A DNA stretch of 7,692 bases from an uncultured Roseateles sp. (GTDB lineage Bacteria; Pseudomonadota; Gammaproteobacteria; Burkholderiales; Burkholderiaceae), in the NCBI GenBank assembly GCA_946480605.1, contig CAMLKW010000207.1, positions 1 to 7,692 on the forward strand, in the 5' to 3' direction. Made by a program: the position numbers and the translations under genes. Numbering within the stretch: position 1 is the stretch's first letter; each line of letters opens with the position of its first letter. Below, one piece after another: positions 1-6,139 of the stretch. The notes under the pieces are model-generated. The model did no database searches. It was not told the origin of the DNA and worked only from the letters and a program-made list of their open reading frames with translations.

Positions 1-2
1 CC

Positions 3-563
3 AACCAGAGCGACATCGCGCAGCTCGAGACCTACATGGACGAGCTGCGCAAGGCCGGCGACAGCGTGGGCGCGCGGCTCACGGTGATGGCCAGGCAGGT
101 GCCCGTCGGGCTGGGGGCGCCGCTCTTCGACAAGCTGGACGCCGACATCGCCTACGCGATGATGGGCATCAACGCCGTCAAGGGCGTGGAGATCGGCGAG
201 GGCTTCGGCGTCGTGTCGCAACGCGGCACCCAGCATGGCGACGAGCTGAGCCGCGACGGCTTCGCCAGCAACAACGCCGGTGGCGTGCTGGGCGGCATCT
301 CCACCGGCCAGGACATCGTGGCCAGCATCGCCATCAAGCCCACCAGCTCCATCCGCAGCCCCAAGGCCAGCATCGACCGCGCCGGCAACCCGGCGGTGGT
401 GGAAACCTTCGGCCGTCACGACCCGTGCGTTGGCATCCGCGCCACGCCCATCGCGGAGGCCATGCTGGCGTTGGTGCTGATGGACCATGCGCTGCGTCAC
501 CGCGCGCAGTGCGGTGACGTGACCTTGCCCATCGCGCCCATCCCCGCAGCGCGCCAGGCCTGA
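3..563 (+). CDS. aroC: Chorismate synthase, C-terminal part (5' end outside window)
   Basis: Chorismate synthase converts 5-enolpyruvylshikimate-3-phosphate to chorismate with reduced FMN. It is the last step of the cytoplasmic shikimate pathway, which feeds aromatic amino acids, folate and quinones. The open frame enters from the left edge (first full codon at 3) and gives 186 residues, about half of the usual ~360, so the N-terminal half and its catalytic His lie upstream. The ATG at 36 is internal, not the start. Recognisable family blocks are a Gly-rich segment reading [16 protein letters not shown] (about 267-314), the KPTSSI block that follows, and the C-terminal signature [19 protein letters not shown] (411-467). 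The reading frame is intact to the TGA at 561-563. The next gene is convergent and starts 10 bases away. The identification is secure; nothing in it looks degraded or transferred. Confidence 0.97.
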   Translation, partial: NQSDIAQLETYMDELRKAGDSVGARLTVMARQVPVGLGAPLFDKLDADIAYAMMGINAVKGVEIGEGFGVVSQRGTQHGDELSRDGFASNNAGGVLGGISTGQDIVASIAIKPTSSIRSPKASIDRAGNPAVVETFGRHDPCVGIRATPIAEAMLALVLMDHALRHRAQCGDVTLPIAPIPAARQA

Positions 564-573
564 CAGCTGCCGG

Positions 574-1401
574 TCAACCGCCCTTGCCGCGGCGCAAGAG
601 CGCCAGCAGGCCAAGCCCGGCGAGCACCAGTGCCCAGGCCGACGGCTCGGGCACTGGGGCAGAGTAGGGCTGGCTGTAGTCGAACCCCGAGGATGAGGTG
701 ATGCTGTACGCCACGGCAAGGCCGTCTGTCGTGGTCAGCGACGACACGCCTCCCCAGATGGCCGACTGGAACGAATCCATGACCGCCCCCGACGAGGCGC
801 CCAGGGCGGTGGCCGTCGCATCGAGGCTTGCATTCAGCCGGAAAGCTGTGCCGAACACGAAGCTGTACTGCAGTTCGATCACGCCGTTGGTGCGGTCGGT
901 GCCCGGCTTTTCCGTCTCAAAGCGCGTGACCGTCTCGCCGGCCGCAGTGCGGCGCACTTCCACGTCCAGCATCGACTTGTTGAGCTCCTGGGCGCGTGGC
1001 GCTATGCCGATGGCCAGGCGCGCGTCGAGCAGGGCGGTGCTGACCGTGCCGCCGTTGACGTAGGTGCTGAACGAATAGCTGACCGGCATGCGGAAGATGA
1101 CTTTGCCCGACTGTCCGGTCCGACCTGGCGTGGATATCGTCAGCGTGTCGTAGAAGCTGGCCGTGGCGACCGCTGATGCAGAACTCGTCGTGGCGCCAGT
1201 CTGGTCGGCCTTGCCGTAGACCCGCAGCACACCGAAGTCTGCGAAAGCCTTGGCGGAACTGCTGAGCGCCGCCGAGGACTGATGACATTCCAGCGGCGAT
1301 GCGGGAAGGAAGGAGCCGCAACTTGCGCTTGTCGCAGTAGCGTGCTGTGCCTGCGCGCTCAGGCAAAAGAGGCCAAGCATCGTGGCCGACAGTCTCTTCA
1401 T
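574..1401 (-). CDS. Secreted PEP-CTERM sorting domain protein
   Basis: A 275-residue exported protein of unknown function. Residues 1-18 form a Sec signal peptide: MKR, a hydrophobic core, then AQA as the likely cleavage site. The C-terminus is a textbook PEP-CTERM tag: VPEP from residue 250, a hydrophobic helix (about 256-269), then an RR-containing basic end. In known systems an exosortase (EpsH/XrtA type) cleaves this tag, and the protein goes to the cell surface or exopolysaccharide matrix. No exosortase or polysaccharide gene lies in this window. The mature part (about 20-245) is rich in Ser, Thr, Ala and short beta-prone segments. It carries two Cys near its N-terminus (28 and 39) and matches no enzyme motif I recognise. 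The start at 1399-1401 is supported by AGGGAG eight bases upstream (1410-1415 on this strand). Third codon positions look less GC-biased than in the neighbours. The class is clear; the role is not. Confidence 0.9.
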   Translation of the reverse strand: MKRLSATMLGLFCLSAQAQHATATSASCGSFLPASPLECHQSSAALSSSAKAFADFGVLRVYGKADQTGATTSSASAVATASFYDTLTISTPGRTGQSGKVIFRMPVSYSFSTYVNGGTVSTALLDARLAIGIAPRAQELNKSMLDVEVRRTAAGETVTRFETEKPGTDRTNGVIELQYSFVFGTAFRLNASLDATATALGASSGAVMDSFQSAIWGGVSSLTTTDGLAVAYSITSSSGFDYSQPYSAPVPEPSAWALVLAGLGLLALLRRGKGG

Positions 1402-1526
1402 CTGTGCTTCTCCCTGCGGGGCGCCGCCAGCCTCCCTGGCTACGGTCCGAACCCCGGCGCGGATTCTGGTGGTGGCTGATGACGGGTGGTTCGGCTTGAC
1501 CCTTCTTTGGGTGACGCGGCATGGCA

Positions 1527-1554
1527 GCCTGTACGGCCGGTCGCAGGCCTGTAC
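1527..1554. repeat. Two direct copies of GCCTGTAC, 20-bp period
   Basis: GCCTGTAC occurs at 1527-1534 and again at 1547-1554, exactly 20 bp apart (about two helical turns). Both copies are preceded by GCA, with one extra G in the second copy. Tandem half-sites on the same face of the helix are a common arrangement for activators or repressors. The location, about 100 bp upstream of the adaptor start, would suit an upstream regulatory element. This is only a pattern in the sequence; no known binding protein is identified. Confidence 0.35.
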
Positions 1555-1611
1555 AACTCATTCCCCGCATTCCGCGTTTCGTCACAAGTCCGCTGCGCGG
1601 CCAACCCCGCG

Positions 1612-1640
1612 TTTCTAGACTGCAAAGGTCGGTCTAGAAA
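1612..1640. promoter_or_regulatory. 9-bp perfect inverted repeat, candidate operator of the efflux operon
   Basis: TTTCTAGAC (1612-1620) and GTCTAGAAA (1632-1640) are perfect inverted copies separated by 11 bases, with arm centres 20 bp apart. Each arm contains the palindrome TCTAGA. These are the only two CTAG tetramers I found by eye in the window, and CTAG is generally rare in bacterial genomes. The element ends 16 bases before the adaptor start codon. Weak promoter-like hexamers fall within the arms (TTTCTA at 1612 and TAGAAA at 1635, 17-bp spacing). A dimeric repressor bound here would therefore block transcription, as TetR- or MarR-type regulators do at other RND operons. Symmetry and position are observed; the operator role is inferred. 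The pump operon carries no adjacent regulator of that kind. An RNA hairpin is possible but would have an 11-base loop and no T-run suitable for termination. Confidence 0.5.
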
Positions 1641-1647
1641 TGTTTTT

Positions 1648-1654
1648 GGGGGAG
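1648..1654 (+). promoter_or_regulatory. Unusually close ribosome binding site of the adaptor gene
   Basis: The purine run GGGGGAG (1648-1654), preceded by five T, is the only Shine-Dalgarno-like sequence ahead of the ATG at 1657. GGAG ends just two bases before the start codon, closer than the usual 5-9. Pairing through the upstream G-run would give a better distance. No other in-frame ATG or GTG lies close by that would keep the N-terminal membrane anchor. Confidence 0.45.
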
Positions 1655-1656
1655 TC

Positions 1657-2820
1657 ATGCGTAAGTCGTTCAAGTGGGGTGGCATTGCCGCCGTCGTGCT
1701 GCTGGTGGGTGGGGCCGGCGTGGCCGTCATGGCCAGCAAGGGCGACGCGCCCAAGAAGCCGGGCGAGGCCAAGCCCAAGACGGTGCTGGAGTTCGTGTCC
1801 AGCGAGGTCGTCAAGCCGGTGGTCACGGCCATGCCGGCCCAGATCGAGTTCAGCGGTCCGCTGGTGGCGCCCGGCACGGTGGTCGTGCGGGCCAAGTCCA
1901 ACGGCACGCTGCTGAACCTGGCGGTGGGCGAGGGCAGCCGCGTGAAGGCGGGCCAGGCGCTGGGCCAGGTGGACCTGGAGGAGCTGCGCTACCGCATCGC
2001 CGAGCGCGGCGCCAGCGTTGAGGCCATGCGCGCCCAGATGGAACAGGCCGAGCGCAGCCACAAGGCCAACGAGGGCCTGGCCGCCAAGAACTTCATTGCG
2101 CAGACGGCGCTGGACAACTCCCGCGCCGCCTATGAATCCGCCCGCGCCAACTGGCAGGCCGCCAAGGCGCAGCTGGACACCAGCCAGGTCACCATGCGCC
2201 AGGCGGCGCTGGTGTCGCCCATCAACGGCATCGTCGCCAAGCGGCATGCGCTGCCGGGCGAGAAGCTGGCGGCCGAGCAGCAGATTCTCACCATCGTGGA
2301 CCTGGCCAAGTTGGAGCTCGCCGGGCTGGTGGGTACGCACGAGGTCAGCCGCCTGCAGCCTGGCATGCCGGTGCAGGTCAAGGTGGAGGGCATCGACCAG
2401 CCGGTGGAAGCCAAGATCGCCCGCATCGCGCCGAGCGCGGAGCCGGGCACGCGGTCCATCGGCGTGACGCTGGTGCTGGACAACCCCAGGGAGCTGTACC
2501 GCGCCGGCCAGTACGCCGTCGCCAAGGTCCAGCTGGCCGATGACACCCAGCGCCTGACCGTGCCCATCGCCGCCATCAGCCGCAACTCCGGCCAGGAACA
2601 GGTCTGGATGATCGAGAACGGCACGCTGGCACGCCGCATCGTCACCACCGGCCGCAGCGATGCCCGCGAGGGCCGCGTGGAGGTGCTGACCGGCCTCAAG
2701 CCCGAGGCCCAGGTGCTGGCCGCCCGCTTCGACAACCTGCGCGAGGGCGACCCGGCGCAGGTCGTGGCCACCAAGTCCGCCAAGGTCGCGAGCGCCGCGT
2801 CCGCCCCGGTCCAACAGTGA
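1657..2820 (+). CDS. RND efflux pump periplasmic adaptor (membrane fusion protein)
   Basis: A 387-residue adaptor of the HlyD/AcrA type. In tripartite pumps this protein links the inner-membrane permease to an outer-membrane channel. Features in order: a short basic N-terminus (MRKSFKW) and a hydrophobic segment (about 8-26) with no lipobox Cys, so it is probably membrane-anchored rather than a lipoprotein; the first half of the lipoyl domain (about 74-103, with GEGSRVKAGQ); an alpha-helical hairpin (about 104-180, Ala/Gln/Glu-rich); the second lipoyl half with SPINGIVAKR from residue 187; a beta-barrel (about 210-295); a membrane-proximal domain; and an Ala-rich C-terminal tail. The frame stays open to 1486, but the 57 codons upstream lack family features and cover the repeat elements, so ATG 1657 is preferred. 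The stop is 10 bases from the permease start, so the two genes are co-transcribed. The substrate cannot be read from the sequence. Confidence 0.93.
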   Translation: MRKSFKWGGIAAVVLLVGGAGVAVMASKGDAPKKPGEAKPKTVLEFVSSEVVKPVVTAMPAQIEFSGPLVAPGTVVVRAKSNGTLLNLAVGEGSRVKAGQALGQVDLEELRYRIAERGASVEAMRAQMEQAERSHKANEGLAAKNFIAQTALDNSRAAYESARANWQAAKAQLDTSQVTMRQAALVSPINGIVAKRHALPGEKLAAEQQILTIVDLAKLELAGLVGTHEVSRLQPGMPVQVKVEGIDQPVEAKIARIAPSAEPGTRSIGVTLVLDNPRELYRAGQYAVAKVQLADDTQRLTVPIAAISRNSGQEQVWMIENGTLARRIVTTGRSDAREGRVEVLTGLKPEAQVLAARFDNLREGDPAQVVATKSAKVASAASAPVQQ

Positions 2821-2830
2821 GGGCGCAGCC

Positions 2831-5800
2831 ATGTGGATGACCCGCGTTTCCATCCAGAACCCGGTCTTCGCGACCATGGTGATGGTGGCCCTGTGCGTGC
2901 TGGGCCTGTTTGCCTACTCGCGTCTGGGCGTCGAGCAGATGCCCGACATCTCTTTCCCCGGCGCCATGGTGGACGTGCGCTACCCCGGCGCCTCGCCCGA
3001 GGCGGTGGAGCGCGAGATCGCCAAGCCGCTGGAAGAGGCGCTCAACACCATTGCCGGCGTCGAGCGCATCCAGTCGCGCAGCTTCGAGGGTCGCGTGCAG
3101 GCCAGTGTCGAGTTCTCGCTGAACGCCGACATGAGCCGCGCGATGCAGGACTTGCGCGACCGCGTCGCCGCGGCGCAGGCCGGCTTCCCGCGTGATGCCA
3201 AGCCGCCCACGGTGATGCGCTTCCAGAACGACAACGCCCAGCCGGTCGTCGTCATGGCGCTGCTGAGCCCCACGCGCGGTTCGCGCGAGCTGTCCATGAT
3301 GGCCGACCTCATCGTCTCCAAGCGCCTGGGCCGCGTGGAAGGCGTGGCCAAGGTGGACGTGGGCGGTCTGACCACCCGCGAGGTGCGCATCGACCTGGAC
3401 CCGATGCGGTTGCGCGCCTATGGCGTGACGCCTGCAGAGATCGCCAAGGCGCTGGCCGAAGCCAATGCCGACCAGCCGGTGGGTCTGTTGTCCGACCAGA
3501 CCAGCGACGCCATCCTGCGCGTGGAAGGCCGCGTGAAGGATCCCAAGGCCTTCGGCAACATGGTGGTCGCGCGCCGCGGCAACCTGGCGCTGACGCTGAA
3601 CGACCTCGGCACGCTGGTCGAGCGCGAGCGCGAGCAGGACAGCATCGCCCGCATCAACGGCCAGCCGGCCGTCAGCTTCAACGTCTTCAAGCAGCAGGAC
3701 GCCAACATCGTCCGCACCGGCGAGGCCGTCAAGGAGGCCATGGACGAGCTGCGCAAGACCCTGCCCAAGGACGTCGAGCTGCGCATGATCTATGCGGCCA
3801 GCGACTTCGTGAAGGGCTCGCTCGACGGCCTGCGCCACACGCTGATCGAAGGCGCGCTGCTGACCGTGGCCATCGTCTTCCTGTTCCTGCACAGCTGGCG
3901 CTCGACCATCATCACCGGCCTGACGCTGCCCATCGCCGTCATCTCCAGCTTCATCGCCGTCCACGCCTTCGGCTTCACGCTGAACTTCATGACAATGATG
4001 GCGCTCTCCTTGTGCATCGGCCTGCTGATCGACGACGCCATCGTCGTGCGCGAGAACATCGTGCGCCACGTCGGCATGGGCAAGGACCACCATCGCGCGG
4101 CCGAGGACGGCACCAACGAGATCGGCCTGGCGGTGATGGCGACGACCTTCGCGATCTGCGCGGTGTTCGTGCCGGTCGCCTTCATGGGCGGCATCGTCGG
4201 CAAGTTCTTCTATCCGTTCGGCATCACCGTCGCAGTGGCGGTGCTGGTGAGCCTGTTCGTGAGCTTTACGCTCGACCCCATGCTGTCGAGCGTCTGGAAG
4301 GACCCGCCCAACGCGAGGCTGAAGTCCTTGCCGGTGATCGGCCATGCCATCCGCGCCACCGACTGGTCGATGGACGTGCTGCATGCGGCCTATGAACGCC
4401 TCATCCGCTGGGCTTTCAGTGCACGGCGCTATTGGTTCCCGCTGCCGGCCTATGCGCGCCCGTTTGGCGCCAGCGGCGAGCTCGATGCCTCTCGGCCGCG
4501 CCGCCTGCGCTGGGCCAGCATCACGCCGCGCGCGATCATCCTGCTCGCCGGCGCGGCGAGCTTCGTCGTGGCGCTGATGCTCGCGCCGCTGGTGGGCAGC
4601 GAGTTCGTGCCGGAGACCGACCAGGGCTTCACGCAGCTGTCCTTGCGCATGGCCGTGGGCTCCAGCCTGGAACGCAGCGACAACAAGGTGCGCCAGGTGG
4701 AAGAGATCGTCTCGACCTTCAAGGAGGTCAAGACCATATCGACCAATGTGGGCGGCCAGGGCCAGGGCTTCGCCGTGGGCCGAGGGCAGGCCACGCTGAA
4801 CATCGCGCTGGTCGACCGCAAGGAGCGCCAGCGCACGCAGAAGGAGGTCGAGAACGCGATCCGCGAGGCCATCCGCAAGATCCCGGGCATCGAGGTGTCG
4901 GTGGGCTTCAACCGGCCGATCTACGTGGCGATCCTGGGCAGCGATCCGGTGGGGCTGTCGCGCATCGCGACCGAGTTCGCCGAGAAGATCAAGAAGATTC
5001 CCGGCATCACCGACGTCGACCTGTCGCTCAAGCCCGGCCTGCCGGCCTACGCCGTGCGGCTGAAGCCGGGCGCCGTGCGCGAATTGGGGCTGACCGCACC
5101 GCAGCTGGCCTCCAGCCTGCGCGCGTACGTCAATGGCGAGGTGGCGACGCACTGGACCACCCCCGATGGCCAGCAGGTGGAGGTGCTGCTGCGCCTGCCC
5201 GAAGAGCAGCGTGAACGGATCGACCAGATGCGCAACCTGCCGGTGGCCTTCGCCAAGGACGGCACGCCGATTGCGCTCGACACCGTGGCGACGATCGAGC
5301 CGGTGACCAACCCGGACGTCATCCGGCGCCAGAACCTGCAGCGGCGCGAGGCCATCTTCGCCGGCGTGCAGGGGCGGCCCGCCGGTGACGTGGGCGAGGA
5401 CGTGCAGAAGCTGATCAAGGAAACCAACCTGCCGCCCGGTTTCAGCTTCGACGTCGGCGGCCAGACCAAGGAGCAGGAAGAAGCCTTCGGCGGCATGCTG
5501 GCCGCGATGGGGCTGGCGGCGATCTTCATCTACATCGTGCTGGCCAGCCAGTTCGGCAGCTTCCTGCAGCCCATCGCCATCATGGCTTCGCTGCCGCTGG
5601 CGCTGATCGGCGTGATGCTGGCGCTGCTGTTCTGGCGCTCGACCTTGAACGTGTTCTCGATGATCGGCCTGGTGATGCTGATGGGCCTGGTGACGAAGAA
5701 CGCCATCCTGCTGGTGGACTTCGCCAACCACGCCCGCAAGGCCGGCGCCACCGTGGCGGACGCGTTGCTGCAGGCTGGGCTGATCCGCATGCGGCCGATC

Positions 5801-6064
5801 ATGATGACGACCGCGGCCATGGTCTTCGGCATGCTGCCGCTGGCCCTCGCGCTGAACGACGGCGGCGAGATCCAGGCGCCGATGGGCCGCGCCATCATCG
5901 GCGGCGTCATCACCTCCACGCTGCTGACGCTGGTGGTGGTGCCGGTGCTGTACAGCTATCTGGTGCGCGACAAGAAGCCCGCGGCCAGGCCGGTGGAGCA
6001 GGGCGGCGCGACCGCGCTGCCGCTGCATGGCATGCCCGGTGCGATGCCGGCTGACAAGGAATAA
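2831..6064 (+). CDS. RND efflux permease, AcrB/MexB (HAE-1) type
   Basis: A 1077-residue inner-membrane, proton-driven efflux permease, slightly longer than AcrB (~1049). TM1 lies at about 10-32, followed by a large periplasmic porter loop to about 335. TM2-TM6 (about 338-488) include the proton-relay Asp pair D401-D402 in GLLIDDAIVV. TM7 is at about 566-586, the second porter loop runs to about 885, and TM8-TM12 complete the protein. K956 in GLVTKNAILLVDF and the Arg of RMRPI (986-990) match AcrB Lys940 and Arg971, so the relay looks complete and the pump functional. The ATG at 2831 has GAGG, overlapping the adaptor stop, seven to eight bases upstream; the ATG at 2837 is less likely. The linker before TM7 carries an apparent extra stretch (about 536-566). 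The C-terminal tail is polar. The DD motif and porter repeats fit an organic-compound (HAE-1) pump rather than a metal pump, but the substrate is unknown. Confidence 0.95.
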   Translation: MWMTRVSIQNPVFATMVMVALCVLGLFAYSRLGVEQMPDISFPGAMVDVRYPGASPEAVEREIAKPLEEALNTIAGVERIQSRSFEGRVQASVEFSLNADMSRAMQDLRDRVAAAQAGFPRDAKPPTVMRFQNDNAQPVVVMALLSPTRGSRELSMMADLIVSKRLGRVEGVAKVDVGGLTTREVRIDLDPMRLRAYGVTPAEIAKALAEANADQPVGLLSDQTSDAILRVEGRVKDPKAFGNMVVARRGNLALTLNDLGTLVEREREQDSIARINGQPAVSFNVFKQQDANIVRTGEAVKEAMDELRKTLPKDVELRMIYAASDFVKGSLDGLRHTLIEGALLTVAIVFLFLHSWRSTIITGLTLPIAVISSFIAVHAFGFTLNFMTMMALSLCIGLLIDDAIVVRENIVRHVGMGKDHHRAAEDGTNEIGLAVMATTFAICAVFVPVAFMGGIVGKFFYPFGITVAVAVLVSLFVSFTLDPMLSSVWKDPPNARLKSLPVIGHAIRATDWSMDVLHAAYERLIRWAFSARRYWFPLPAYARPFGASGELDASRPRRLRWASITPRAIILLAGAASFVVALMLAPLVGSEFVPETDQGFTQLSLRMAVGSSLERSDNKVRQVEEIVSTFKEVKTISTNVGGQGQGFAVGRGQATLNIALVDRKERQRTQKEVENAIREAIRKIPGIEVSVGFNRPIYVAILGSDPVGLSRIATEFAEKIKKIPGITDVDLSLKPGLPAYAVRLKPGAVRELGLTAPQLASSLRAYVNGEVATHWTTPDGQQVEVLLRLPEEQRERIDQMRNLPVAFAKDGTPIALDTVATIEPVTNPDVIRRQNLQRREAIFAGVQGRPAGDVGEDVQKLIKETNLPPGFSFDVGGQTKEQEEAFGGMLAAMGLAAIFIYIVLASQFGSFLQPIAIMASLPLALIGVMLALLFWRSTLNVFSMIGLVMLMGLVTKNAILLVDFANHARKAGATVADALLQAGLIRMRPIMMTTAAMVFGMLPLALALNDGGEIQAPMGRAIIGGVITSTLLTLVVVPVLYSYLVRDKKPAARPVEQGGATALPLHGMPGAMPADKE

Positions 6065-6078
6065 GCCCTCTCCCCTCG

Positions 6079-6093
6079 AGCGCTTCAAGCGCT
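6079..6093 (+). repeat. Small perfect inverted repeat between permease stop and terminator
   Basis: AGCGCTT (6079-6085) and AAGCGCT (6087-6093) are perfect inverted copies around a single base. As RNA they would form a short stem with a 3-5 base loop. The repeat lies 14 bases after the permease stop and just before the terminator stem. It has no T-run of its own, so it may only protect the transcript 3' end or be incidental. Confidence 0.4.
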
Positions 6094-6096
6094 TCG

Positions 6097-6128
6097 GGCC
6101 GGCCGCGTCAAGCGGTCGGCCGTTTTTT
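6097..6128 (+). terminator. Rho-independent terminator of the efflux operon
   Basis: GGCCGGCCGC (6097-6106) pairs with GCGGTCGGCC (6112-6121) over ten positions with one G-U wobble, around the loop GTCAA. G and then six T follow (6123-6128). It begins 32 bases after the permease stop. Read on the other strand, the hairpin is not followed by a T-run, so it should stop only the + strand transcript and not the converging TIKI-like gene. Confidence 0.9.
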
Positions 6129-6139
6129 CTGGGCAGCCC

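Larger units (their letters stand above)
1402..1656. promoter_or_regulatory. Divergent intergenic region between PEP-CTERM gene and efflux operon
   Basis: This 255-base gap separates two divergent start codons, so it must hold the promoters of both genes. I see no convincing sigma-70 pair in either direction. A TTGAC at 1496-1500 has no good -10 partner at the normal distance. What can be seen: the ribosome site of the PEP-CTERM gene (1410-1415, - strand); a small hairpin GCCAG/CTGGC with a 5-base loop (1426-1440) in its leader; a 7-bp inverted pair CCGAACC/GGTTCGG (1447-1453 and 1488-1494), which may be chance; the direct repeat at 1527-1554; and the inverted repeat at 1612-1640. Short open frames crossing this gap have no supporting ribosome site or recognisable product. 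Confidence 0.6.

Noticed and set aside
35..53. Exact 19-bp repeat shared with 3739-3757 (inside aroC and the permease gene)
   Set aside because: Both copies lie in frame and encode the same hexapeptide MDELRK with the preferred GC-rich codons. There is no flanking similarity, so codon bias plus chance explains it.
583..598. Hairpin CTTGC/GCAAG just after aroC as a terminator
   Set aside because: The 5-bp stem lies inside the convergent PEP-CTERM coding sequence and has no T-run.
1496..1524. TTGACC as a -35 box for the efflux operon
   Set aside because: No reasonable -10 hexamer lies 16-18 bases downstream, and it is about 160 bases from the start codon.
917..1585. 222-codon - strand frame overlapping the PEP-CTERM gene
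   Set aside because: It has Arg/His/Gly-rich shadow composition. The PEP-CTERM frame has a signal peptide, sorting tag and ribosome site.
1615..2877. 420-codon open frame on the - strand opposite the adaptor
   Set aside because: It is low-complexity His/Leu/Gly/Ala composition typical of antisense shadows in high-GC DNA, while the + strand encodes a recognisable adaptor.
2696..6088. 1130-codon open frame on the - strand opposite the whole permease gene
   Set aside because: It is a mirror of the GC-rich + strand codons: extremely His/Arg/Gln/Gly/Asp-rich, with no membrane segments or motifs. The + strand frame is a complete, motif-bearing RND permease.
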